Positions 54,240 through 63,640 of a DNA stretch of 64,000 bases are shown here, piece after piece. The position numbers were made by a program, and so were the translations under genes. Below the pieces are notes generated by a model. The model worked only from the letters and a program-made list of their open reading frames with translations, was not told where the DNA came from and did not search any database. The DNA is taken from the NCBI GenBank assembly GCA_037127315.1, contig JBBBDQ010001186.1:3554501-3618500 (forward strand), written 5' to 3'. Source of the stretch: Ascarosepion bandense (taxonomy: Eukaryota > Mollusca > Cephalopoda > Sepiida > Sepiidae). The number at the start of each line of letters is the position of its first letter. Within the stretch, counting starts at the first letter, position 1.

Positions 54240-54716
54240 TGGGGTAAATACGCAGACGTGCTGATTGCAGACACGAAAAGGAAACTACAAGACCCCCTAC
54301 AGAAGGTAGCTGAAGAGAGTGACAAGATGATACAGTGCCGATAGCAGACACGGAAAGGAAACTACAAGACCTCCTACAGAAGATAGTTGAAGAGAGTGAC
54401 AAAAAAACAACAAATAAACTGCAAGAAAACCGAATGTATGGTCATCAGGAAAAAAGAGCAGCTCAAAATGCCAAATACAGGTGGGAAGTACTAAAGTCAA
54501 GCTGGTACAACAATTTAAATACCTGGAAAGTGTTCAAACAGAAGACGGAAAGTGCGACACAGAGATCCAAAGGTGAATGATATTGTCCAGCATTCACTGC
54601 CATATTGAAGAACTGACATCAAATAGCAATCTAGTACTTTCTTCTTTGTTTCTAGTGAAAGTTTCCTGTGTCTTAATACTTTACTCAGCTTCTGGAACGC
54701 GTTTTTCGCCTTCGAG
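54240..54716 (+). pseudogene. RTE-B fragment, duplicated and part-inverted
   Basis: The block 'gcagacacgaaaaggaaact' to 'gaagagagtgacaa' occurs twice in tandem (54265-54325, 54345-54403). It continues to EDGKCDTEIQR at 54576, then the next part of the element (FQKLSKVLRHRKLSLETKKK to SECWTIS) appears on the minus strand at 54716-54577. The two halves meet at consecutive element positions. Confidence 0.85.
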
Positions 54717-55173
54717 TTATATCTAGGTTTCAAACTTATCTTCAATAACTAACAATAACTAACTTTCTGTTTTCAAAACGCTCGAATAAGGATTTTTTAC
54801 GCACGTGCAAATGAAATTTTCAAACAGACGAAAAATTTTCAAAATTATGGCGTTGTTATTTAAGGATCTTAGAACAACTTCACCTACGTTTATAGGATCC
54901 TAGTAAGTATTTATGGGTATAATTATATCTGGACATAATTTCTTATCTTACATTTAGTAATTTGTTTGTCTTCCTGAGAACAACCTAATAGCAAATTTTT
55001 CCTCCTGGAACGATCTGCATACGTTGCCATAGTTGTATGGTTTGGCTATTTTCACTATACTCCAAGTTATATCAGGGTCTTTTCTATATTTCAATTTTAA
55101 TTTCCACGCGTGAGGTTTTCCAGTTTCAAGGTAGATTTATAATTATTCAATCTGATTTTCGAACTATATGTAA
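54717..55173. other. No recognisable feature
   Basis: AT-rich, no supported feature. Confidence 0.5.
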
Positions 55174-56146
55174 TACATCATTCAATATGTCCCGGGCCTG
55201 ACATATAGATGGCGTCACTAATGAAAAATATATATGATTTTTATAAAGTACTAACCTTCAAATCGCACGTGACAAAATTTGGTCCTAATCGAATCCACAA
55301 ACTAGTTTTGGCCGATCGTAAATTGAAGTTGCGTGAGATAGCAGAGAAATTGAACATATCAGAAGGCAGTATATTCACCATTTCGCATGAAAATTTGTCT
55401 ATGAGAAAGCGGTGTTCGAAGTGGGTGCTGCGTTTTTTCACAATCGATTAAAATACAACGCTTCGATGGTTTAGTGCGTTGTTTGCAACTGTTTCAACTT
55501 AAAATGGATGAATGATAATGGATGAAACGTGGAAACTTTAGTCCGGAGACAAATCGGCAGTCAGCTGAGTAGACAGCAGCAGGTGACAGCCAACCAAAGC
55601 GACCAAAGACGCAAACATCAGCAGACAAGATTTTAGCCTCCGTATTTTGAAATGCGCAAGGTTTTTTGTTCATCGATTACCTTGAAAAAGGAAGAACCAT
55701 CAGTAATGAATATTAAATAGCATTATTGGTGCGTTTGAAGGAAAAAAAGTGCCACAAAACGACCACAACTTAAAAAAAAATCTTTCACCAAGACAACGAA
55801 TAAGTCGGTCGCAAAGAAAGCAAAAGTACACGAATTGCACTTCGAATTGCTTCAGCATCCATCCTATTCTCCAGATCCGGCCCCCAGAGACTACTGGCTG
55901 TTTGCAGATCTCAAAAGAATGTTCCAGGGAAAGAGATTTGTTTCTAATGATGAAGTGAGATCGGAAACTGAGGCGTATTTTGAGGACAAAAACAAATTGT
56001 TCTACAAAAAGGCATGGAATTGTTAGAGAATCGTTGGAATCAATGTATCATCGTAGAAGGAGACTATGTTGATGAATAAAGTCGAATTTAGCCTAAAAGT
56101 TGTCGTTTTTTGCCTAAAAGTTGTCGGGACTTATTGAGTGATGGGT
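55174..56146 (+). mobile_element. Mariner transposon, decayed second copy of the 22482 family
   Basis: Right terminus, reversed, reads ACCCATCACTCAATAAGTCC; the left is ACATCATTCAATATGTCCC. The transposase is traceable: KLKLREIAEKLNISEGS (helix-turn-helix, 55320-55370), MRKRCSKWVLRFFTID, SADKILASVF-like, FIDYLEKG, a damaged QDN region, HFELLQHPSYSPDPAPRDYW (third Asp kept, PSD changed to PRD), LFADLKRMFQGKRFVSNDEV, FEDKNKLFYKKAW and EGDYVDE. Multiple frameshifts. Followed by (TA)n at 56147-56173, which may have grown from the TA target. Confidence 0.9.
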
Positions 56147-56173
56147 TATATATATATATATATATATATATAT

Positions 56174-56570
56174 TACGTAACTCAAATAATTTACTGAAGG
56201 TCAGTATAGCATGATAAAAAAAAAGGTTCCGCACTTAAGAAAAACAATTTTTTATCGTCAAAATCTGTATTTTTTTAGTGAATGGAAAGATCAAAATAAT
56301 CCTTTTTGCAAGTTCAAAATTTTGGTTAAAAATCTTGTTTTTCTTGCGTCGGCGATGGCAGCAAAGATTAGGATATAATTTTTTAGCGTTTTTTTTTTTT
56401 TACGATAAAAATCACACTAATTTGGTAATTCTTACAAATCAAATAATTGTCGGATTTCAATAAAACTTTCAGGACGAATTCACAAAAATTAATTATATCA
56501 TTTTAGAATACGTCTTTTTTTAGACACTTGTTTGATCTTTCTGTCTGTTTTAATATATATATATATATTT
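56174..56570. other. No recognisable feature
   Basis: AT-rich with T runs. No supported feature. Confidence 0.5.
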
Positions 56571-56723
56571 TTAATCATATCACCCCAAGCAAGGCGGTAA
56601 CGCTACTGATGTGCAGGGGGCTACATAAAAGTGAAAAGATTGGAAAAAAGAAAGCCGGAAACCACATCCTAAACAGGGAACAAGGGATGAGCCTCTACAC
56701 CTGTTGGTGGAGTGTGAACCGGG

Positions 56724-56769
<46 letters not shown>

Positions 56770-57023
56770 GAAAACTCAACACGTCATTTAAATTGGTTAC
56801 AAATTATAATTTATTTCAATGTGAACCGGGCGATAGTTTAGTCTATCTACTCCAATTGACAAAAAGAAAAAAGAAAAAGAAAAAGAAAACAGTGAGAAGA
56901 TTGGAAAAAAGAAAGCCGGAAACCACATCCTGAACAGGGAACAAGGGATGAGCCTCTACACCTGCTCAATAGACATGGGTAGAGTGTGAACCGAGCGATA
57001 GTTTAGTCTATCTACACCAATTG

Positions 57024-57055
<32 letters not shown>

Positions 57056-57168
57056 AAGAAAACAGTGAAAAGATTGGAAAAAAGAAAGCCGGAAAACACA
57101 TCCTAAACAGGGAACAAGGGATGAGCCTCTACACCTGTTCAATAGATATGGGTAGAGTGTGAACCGGG

Positions 57169-57170
<2 letters not shown>
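56571..57170 (-). mobile_element. S5 SINE cluster, four head copies
   Basis: Begins with the reversed LINE-A-like end ('tcaccccaagcaaggcggta', 'ctactgatgtgcaggggg'), then S5 heads at 56632-56725, a partial at 56818-56860, 56890-57015 and 57065-57168, each with 'gccggaaaccacatcc' and 'gggatgagcctctacacctg' or a near variant. (TA)n tracts at 56727-56765 and 57171-57214 break the array. Confidence 0.75.
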
Positions 57171-57218
<48 letters not shown>

Positions 57219-57420
57219 GAAAACTCAACACGTCATTTAAATTGTTTACAAATTATAATTTATTTCAATAAGCTAAATTAGCTCATCTCATCAGATGCCG
57301 GCAAAAATTATTGTACCAAATGGAAGGAATATTGTGTGGTCTGATGAAAAGAGCTAATTAAGCTCATAGAAATGAATTATAATTTATAACCAAATTAAAT
57401 GACCTGTTGAGTTATCTATT
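57171..57420. repeat. (TA)n-flanked palindrome with CTGATGA at both arms
   Basis: Arms 57215-57300 and 57339-57412 are inverted ('aattataatttatttcaata' against 'atgaattataatttataacc'). Each has, on its own sense strand, CTGATGA, a GAGCTAAT/ATTAGCTC-like stem and GAAAT. A lone arm recurs at 56767-56820. (TA)n flanks both sides. Confidence 0.7.
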
Positions 57421-57542
57421 ATATATATTATATTGATCTGGATAACATCCATTGAGCTCTCTATATAGATATAACATTTAATATTTCATATTATGATCCT
57501 GTTGGATTATCCTCGCCATTTACGGACTTGACATCTATACCT

Positions 57543-57559
57543 ATATATATATATATATG

Positions 57560-57604
<45 letters not shown>

Positions 57605-57742
57605 TTTAGAACGTGTAAAAACTACAACCTACTACAAAATTGTACATTTTGTTTCGACATTGAAAGAACAATGTCTCATCAGATAGATAACAATGAACGT
57701 TTTGGACGTTGCAATTATTTTCGTCATTCCTTCTTCATTTGA

Positions 57743-57793
<51 letters not shown>
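57543..57793 (+). repeat. (TA)n, (CA)n and (TA)n microsatellites
   Basis: (TA)n 57543-57602, (CA)n 57746-57773 and (TA)n 57774-57793. Sequence between is unassigned. Confidence 0.9.
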
Positions 57794-57899
57794 CCGTGCA
57801 ATGGCTATATTGTCACCATTATTATTTTTATTGCTTTCACGTGTATTTTGATTTTTTTCGACTGCACAGTATAATAGGTTCAGTTGGATACCTCTGAGA

Positions 57900-58440
57900 A
57901 AAAAAAAAAAAGCAAATGACGCCATTCATCCCGCCAGAACTTTGTAAACGGCATACTACACTGTTTGGCATTCGTGCCGGAAGTTCCAATATGAACAAGT
58001 GTTAATCTGGGAACAGTACAGAAGATTCGTAAAGCGTTGAATGAGGCTAATGGTGCTTATGAAGGTAGTGCTTATGAAGTATCTCATATTCAGCATAGAG
58101 GCTTACATCAAGTACCTTAAGAAGGTAGTGCTTCCCTGGTTCAAGGGGATGGCTACTGAAAGACGCTATGTATGGCAACAGGATTCTGCACCATGCCACA
58201 CAAGACAGCAAACCGTTGGTTATTATATGTGAGTCGCAGTTGAGCGAGAGACCAACAAAACTTCTTGTAACACTGAAACTAAACTGAAGGCAAAGATTAC
58301 GGCTGCATTCACCAATGAAAACAAGGAGACCATTCAAAAGATTTACAAGGAATTTCGAAGTCGTCCTGAGACTGTGGTTGAAGTTAATAGCGATTATATT
58401 AAATAATTTTTTTCTGGTATTTCAGTTTGTGTAATTTTTG
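57900..58440 (+). pseudogene. Mariner-related transposase remnant (family of 22150)
   Basis: Reads TIRKALNEAN-like start, VVLPWFKGMATERRYVWQQD, SAPCHTRQQTVGYY (second catalytic Asp in QQDSAPCH), then a deletion that removes the SPDxNPLDYYVW block found at 22150, and KAKITAAFTNENKETIQKIY-type ending and VVEVNSDYIK stop. Missing the third catalytic residue. Confidence 0.75.
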
Positions 58441-58653
58441 TAAAAATATCTGTTAAGATAAGATGCTAAATTGATTTTAATTTTTTTCGTAATTTAGACG
58501 ACATTTTATCCATCTCACCATAGGCAGTCAGCACCATCACTTGGCAAGACACAAGAAGTATTGAAGCATAAAAACCCACTTTAACATACTTATATATATA
58601 TATTCTTGATCGAGTATAAAATGGATGTTTTTATTTGGTGTTTGTATTCCTAT
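58441..58653. other. No recognised feature
   Basis: AT-rich, short (TA)n near 58590. Contains 'cgtaatttagacgacatttt', weakly like 23520 and 44025. Confidence 0.4.
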
Positions 58654-58927
58654 ATGCACTGTGGTGCAGTGAATATCGACTCGGAACGGCAAATCGGGGT
58701 GCCGAGTTCAAATTCCAGTTGAATTCAATGCATTCACTTACGCGTAATTACTCTCGGAAAAGATATTAATCCGTCTTTTCTCTCCAGTTATGGGTTAAAT
58801 AATAGAACGGATTGGGTTCTATAGCCTTGTCTACCGCAGAAAGCAATGGAAACTTACTGCGAGTTAATCTTCTGCCCAGTTAGTCATGTCTCTAAAGAGG
58901 TATGATCGCATGGCACTTAACTGGCTG
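58654..58927 (+). mobile_element. S1 SINE monomer with 8-bp target duplication
   Basis: Complete head 'gtggtgcagtgaatatcgac' with B box GAGTTCAAATTCC, body, and terminal 'cacttaactggctg'. Flanks 'attcctat' at 58646-58653 and 58928-58935. A small deletion removes 'ggctggcaaccag' in the body. Confidence 0.93.
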
Positions 58928-58949
58928 ATTCCTATCTATTTCATCCGCA

Positions 58950-59100
58950 GTAGGGCATCTCGGTGTGGTGTATTGGTTAACAAGCTTGTCTCGCTAGACC
59001 CTGTTACAACTGAGTAGTGATTTCGATCCTCATTGAGTACCCCATACTTTTGGCCTTGTACCACATCTAAGCGGTGCGTAGAAAATCAACCATTCCTTCC
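58950..59100 (+). mobile_element. S2 tRNA-derived SINE
   Basis: 'gtgtattggttaacaagctt' (A-box region) and 'gtgatttcgatcctcattga' (B box), then 'ttggccttgtaccacatcta' and 'cgtagaaaatcaacc'. Better preserved than 4099-4200. Confidence 0.7.
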
Positions 59101-59131
59101 GCAGTTATATGCCCGGTTATATGTGTGGATG

Positions 59132-59526
59132 TGCATTTTTGTGTAATAGATATCAGCTCGGAATGAGAAATAGGAGTGTCGAGTTCGAATTCTAGTCGAA
59201 TTTGTTTCATTCACTTACTCACAAATACCCTTGGAAAAGGTAGCAATCCATCTCTTCTCCCTCCAGCTATGAGTTAAATAGCATAACAGATCGGGTTATA
59301 CAGACTTGGTTGACAATTAGTCGACCGCAAAAAGTAATGAAAATCTTCTGCGATAAACTTTTCTGCCTAATCACTCATGTCTCGAAACAGACGCGACCCC
59401 GCCCCCATAGGGTGTTTCACGTATAGCAAATAATTGAATGACATAATATAATACTTAGAAACATAATTAAAGCTTCCAGTGGGGAATCTGTTTTCTATTT
59501 TTATGGAGTAATAAACTGAACCCCCC
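59132..59526 (+). mobile_element. S1 SINE with decayed linker hairpin
   Basis: Head 'gtgtaatagatatcagctcg' and B box GAGTTCGAATTC, diverged body to 59430, linker and a degenerate hairpin 59480-59526 (GGGGAATCTG...CTGAACCCCCC). Second body absent. The most diverged S1 copy. Confidence 0.8.
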
Positions 59527-59584
59527 TAGAATTAGTGCAAATTAATAAAATCGGAAACGAATACAACTTATTAATTGTGGTACT

Positions 59585-59680
59585 TACTTTCCTGTTTCTT
59601 GCCTCCCTACCAACTACGATCTTCAAAAAATTAAATGCGAGGTCCATCATCATATTCTGCCTTTTTGAACATTGTACATT
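59585..59680 (+). pseudogene. LINE-A short fragment
   Basis: 'ctacgatcttcaaaaaatta' and 'tgcgaggtccatcatcat' correspond to the NLQEFKCKVNSHL end of the LINE-A ORF. The neighbouring 59681-60007 shows no feature. Confidence 0.55.
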
Positions 59681-60007
59681 TATTATTTTCTGTACATAAT
59701 GACATAATTTATTTCATTCTCAGTAACTCTTAGTGGTTTTATCTCTTTGTTTAGGATGAAGAAATCCAAATTTTTAGATTCCAGAAATCAAAAAGAGTGT
59801 AGAATATTTTTTTAGTTGTGTAATCAGCTTTGAAATAAATGAATACAGAGGTCGACATCCAATGTAGACTGGAAATACAATAATCTACCTGAGTCTTCTG
59901 TTTTCTTCTCTTGAAGCTTAATTTTCTTGCTTACGTTGATGTAGCCAGTCGACACTTCCTTCCAAGTGAATCTTTAATTCATTTTAAGAAAGAGACTAGC
60001 ATATATC

Positions 60008-60463
60008 TCTTCTTCTTCTTCTTCTTCTTCTTCTTCTTCTTCTTCTTCTATGTGCCATGTATTTATATGTGCCCTGTCATGGCTCTCCACGTCTTCCTAT
60101 CGCTGGTGGCTCTTAGCACACTTTCTCCTGTTACACCACGCAGCCCTCGTTCTGTCATCCACCTGCTCCGGCCCTTCAAATATCCTTTGCTTTCCTCTGT
60201 ATCTTTTTCCCTCTATCTGGCCAGTTAGTATCAGGTTCTCCAAGCCCTCCTTCCTCGTTGCATGTCCTAGGAACTTCAGCTGTCTCTTTCTGATGCTCAG
60301 TATTAATTTCCTTTTCGTTTCCATCATTTCCAAAACCTCACATGCTCGATTCATGATATTCACAGATTCCTTCTGTAGAACCACATTTCAGTTGCTTCAA
60401 GTTTTTCCTTCATCTTCGATGATATTGTCCAAAATTCACTGCCATATTGAAGAACTGATATCT
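60008..60463 (-). pseudogene. RTE-B LINE 3' end with long (AAG)n tail
   Basis: (CTT)14 at 60008-60049 is, on minus, the (AAG)n 3' tail of the element. Next to it are 'atgtgcc', WRAMTG/HIN- equivalent, ESVLRATRDRKTWRAM-like, then 'catgtcctaggaacttcagc' (KFLGHATRKEGLEN), LILSIRKRQLKFL, HVNESVNIM region, up to SVLQYGSEFWTIS at 60460. 5'-truncated. Long pure tail suggests recent insertion or microsatellite growth. Confidence 0.92.
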
Positions 60464-60552
60464 ACTGAAAGGCGAGACGCCGTGCTAAGTACACGACGAC
60501 TCGCCGAATATATACAACACTTAAAGAACACATATCTTTCTAAATTCGTGTC
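60464..60552. other. Unassigned spacer between RTE fragments
   Basis: Short non-matching sequence. Confidence 0.5.
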
Positions 60553-60888
60553 CAATCAGGATGTAGGCGACCATGGCTCTCCACTAATTACTTCCCTTTG
60601 TAGTTCTTAATAATTTTTTTCTTTTTATCTCTCCTAGACCCGATTTAATCCAGCTCGCCAAGTAGGTGATCCGTTGTTCCTTTCTGTCTGTCTTGCCTCC
60701 CAGGTATTCTTCGAGTATCAGATTCTCCAGGCCTTCTTTCCTCAGTATGTCCTCTAAAAATTTCAACTGTCTCTTGATTAAGTTAATTATAATTTTCTTT
60801 TTGACTCACTTCTTCTCTAGAACTCCGTCGTTGCTTACATATTCGTTTCATGATATCCTCAGCATCCTTCTGTATAAACCCTTTTTTT
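60553..60888 (-). pseudogene. RTE-like LINE, divergent subfamily
   Basis: Antisense of IKRQLKFLEDILRKEGLENL, ILEEYLGGKTDRKEQRITYL and ASWIKSGLG, with the HVSNDGV and YRRMLRIS equivalents to 60885. It differs from RTE-B consensus at many sites (EEYLGGKTDRKE for TGQIEGKRDRGK). Confidence 0.82.
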
Positions 60889-60889
60889 A

Positions 60890-61545
60890 AAAATTAGTTT
60901 CACCCCAAGCAATGCAGAACCGCCACTGGTACGCAGGGGTTACAGTGAGAGAAAAGACTGGTTACAAGGAGTGTATAAAAAAGGATAAGAGATGGATAGG
61001 ATTCACGGAGATATAAATGGCAATTGATGTTGCATTTAAACTTTTGGGGGTTGTAGCTATCAGGAAAGTAAGCCAACGGAAAGGATTTCCACAACCGGAG
61101 AGTGCGAGAAAAGAAACTAGTAGAGTAGAAGATCCGGTTGAATTTTCGTATTTCAAAGATAAACGCTAATCTAGTAGCATGAGCAAATTCATGTGATTGG
61201 TGCAGTTGTTCCATTTTAGGTCGATTGAGAGAGTGAGGCCAATGAGGCGCAGTGTGTTCATATTCAGATGGCAGCTAAGAAGGCTTTTCTATGGTGGTAA
61301 AAGGAAAGCAGATTCGTTTGAAGACATTTACGAACCATTTCCTGAGCAATTCTATCAAAATTTTGATGTCTTTTCAAGTGCAGCAGCCAGTTTTATTTTC
61401 TCACCCTTGAAAGATTTTCTATAGAGACAATAATTAATGGTAGTGTCATATGCACAGATACCTTCTTTGGAACTGATTACATCAGAAATTCCATTGATGA
61501 CGATCAGAAAAACCGTAGGACTTAGGGTTAGTCTCTTCTTCATCT
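60890..61545 (-). pseudogene. LINE-A, truncated with internal deletion
   Basis: Reversed end 'gtttcaccccaagcaatgca' and 'ccactggtacgcagggg', C-terminal ORF (HEFAHATRLAFIFEIRKFNR, FFSRTLRLWKSFPLAYFPD). The 'gtgattgg|tgcagttgtt' junction at 61202 skips the middle block, then the upstream part to LTLSPTVFLIVINGISDVI (61540-61485) with ICAYDTTINYC replacing YADDTTIYS, so the catalytic Asp pair is lost. Confidence 0.88.
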
Positions 61546-61779
61546 GTGAGGCGATTGTTCAGCGAATGGGAAATACTATTAGACAGTGCCTCCTAGTATA
61601 ATTTTGATAAAACTATATACAACCACTGATTGTGTGCTTGAGTCGAACGTTTTACCATGCACAAGACGTCAAATAAATCTTTTATACTTGTAAAATATGA
61701 ACCCAGACTGTCATGGATACAAATATAATACGGAAATTTATTATTCTATTCATCTATTTGATGCTTCACCACATAAATT
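61546..61779. other. No recognisable feature
   Basis: No supported feature. Confidence 0.5.
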
Positions 61780-62293
61780 CTTAATCGAGGATCATCCGAC
61801 AATATGATATTTTTATAAAGAGGGGGATCAGTTTTATATTGCTATGAAGTGATAAACTGATCCCCCACTAACTACTACTTAATAATATAATACATCACTT
61901 ACCCCTCTAGCTATGAATCAAATAACAGGACAGATTGGGTTCTATAGCCTTGGCTGGCAACCAGTCTATCGCAGAAAGCAATGGCAACCTACTGTAGAAT
62001 AATCTTTTGCCCAACACCTGTATGGTTATTTATGCGTTCATCAAACAATATGTTTTTTATAAAGTGGGGGATCAGTTTTATATTGCTATGAAGTGATAAA
62101 CTGATCCCCCACTAATTATTACTTAATAATATAATACATCACTTACGCCTCTAGCTATGAATCAAATAACAGGACAGATTGGGTTCTATAGCCTTGGCTG
62201 GCAACCAGTCTACCGCAGAAAGCAATGGCAACCTACTGTAGAATAATCTTTTGCCCATACACCTGTATGGTTTTTTATGCGTTCATCCAACAA
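61780..62293 (+). mobile_element. S1 second-body unit, 244-bp tandem duplication
   Basis: Two units (hairpins at 61822-61866 and 62066-62110; period 244) each hold the linker hairpin, 'aatataatacatcactta', the S1 second body and 'cacctgtatggtt', 'gcgttcatc', 'caatatgtttttt'. The units differ at only a few sites. No tRNA head, so the unit duplicated after a truncated insertion. Confidence 0.9.
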
Positions 62294-62317
62294 TATGTTT
62301 TTTGTTGTTTTTTTTAA

Positions 62318-62523
62318 ATTTTTATTATAATCATATCGCCCCAAGCAGGGCATTTTACTGCCACTGTTTTGCAGGGACATAGAAGGAAAGCTATGAGAAA
62401 GAGTGACAGATTATAGGGGGTGTCAAGAAGTGGGTAAGAGAAGCATGAGAATACTGATGAGAATGGAGTGGACGGAGAAAGGAGCATGAGAGTGAGGATG
62501 TAGGTTAGTGAGATAGGAGATTA
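62318..62523 (-). pseudogene. LINE-A 3' UTR only
   Basis: Reversed 'atcatatcgccccaagcagg' and 'ccactgttttgcaggg', 3' UTR to 'gttagtgagataggagatta'. Stops where a second copy's tail begins. Confidence 0.9.
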
Positions 62524-63088
62524 CTTTTTTTTTTTACAATCATATCGCCCCAAACAAGGCATTTTACTGCTGCTGTTTTGCTGAGGGTTACATAGGAGGA
62601 AATTTATGAGAAAGAGTGACAGGTTTTAGGGGGTGTCAGGAAGTGGGCAAGAGAAGGATGAGAATACTGATGAGAGTGGATTGGACGGAGAAAGGAGCAT
62701 GAGAGAGAGAGAGGATGCAGGTGAGTGAGATAGGAGATGACTATTGACTTTACATTTAAATTCTTGGAGATTGTAGCTCTCGGGAAAGCAAGTAAATGGA
62801 AGGAAATTCCACACGTAGGAAGTGCGATAAAAGAAGCTGTTGGAGTAGAATTTGCGTTTACAATTTATTGGTTTCACAGTAAAAGGGTAGGACATAGTTG
62901 TTAATCTTGTGACTCGAGTAAATTTATGTATAGGAGGCACCAGTGAGCTAAGTTCGTGAAAGTGTTTGTAGAAGAGACACAGGGAAGCAACATTGCGCCG
63001 GTGAGAAAGTGACTGTATCCGAGCTGCCAAGTCGGGATTTATTACATAACAGATTCTCCGCTGGATTTTGTCAAGGACGCCTAGATGT
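62524..63088 (-). pseudogene. LINE-A, truncated 3' end
   Basis: Reversed tail (T run, 'catatcgccccaaacaaggc'), 3' UTR and the frame 63030-62626: MAARIQSLSHRRNVASLCLF, YKHFHELSSLVPP (small deletion of the GFCSD block), TRLTTMSYPFTVKPINCKRK, FFYRTSYVWNFLPFTCFPES and KCKVNSHLLSHS. Upstream to 'gattttgtcaaggacgccta' (LGVLDKIQ) at 63088. In tandem with 62318-62523: two insertions at the same place or a duplication of the 3' end. Confidence 0.9.
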
Positions 63089-63310
63089 TACCCCTCTTTG
63101 TGTAGTTATAAGCCACTGGGGACTGATGGAAAATGAGAAAAGAAAGGAAGCCTTTTATTTTTAAGAGACTCTGCTTCAGATTATTTATAGACCTGATGCT
63201 GAATGTGTTTATTGTCATTATATTTTATTTTAATTTTATTTAAATTTATTTATTATACTCGATTCCGTTCTAAAATGTTACATTACAAATAAAAATGGAA
63301 TTATTTCTAA
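63089..63310. other. No recognisable feature
   Basis: AT-rich, no supported feature. Confidence 0.5.
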
Positions 63311-63640
63311 CTTTATTCTCATCGTGATATAGGTGTTACAATAGACAGATAGTTTCGACCAAGTAATCTCTGGTCATCATCAGATGTTCCTAGATTGACT
63401 GATGCGGATTATCTCGTTTATTATTGCGAAATATCCTGTGAAATCACTTATTGCTCTTTTATGGTGGAATTTCCAAGGATCGAACTGATGACCACTAGAT
63501 GTTACTAACACACATATAACCAACTGCTATATCCACTACACCACCGTCCCGAAGACTGCCACTTGGCAGCCAATCTATGGACACCTGATGATGACCAGAG
63601 GATACTTAATCGAAACAGTGTGTCTATTATAACACCTACA
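63311..63640 (-). mobile_element. S4 tRNA-derived SINE with inverted extra tail
   Basis: On minus: tRNA-like head 63548-63475 ('ggtggtgtagtggatatagc' A-box region, CAGTTCGATCCTTGG B box), body, then ACATCTGATGATGACCAGAG and TGGTCGAAACTATCTG at 63386-63345. CTGATGA, a perfect GACCA/TGGTC stem and GAAAC are hammerhead-like. On plus, 63571-63640 repeats the tail inverted (CTGATGA at 63585-63591, GAAA at 63612-63615), making 75-bp arms. Confidence 0.78.
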
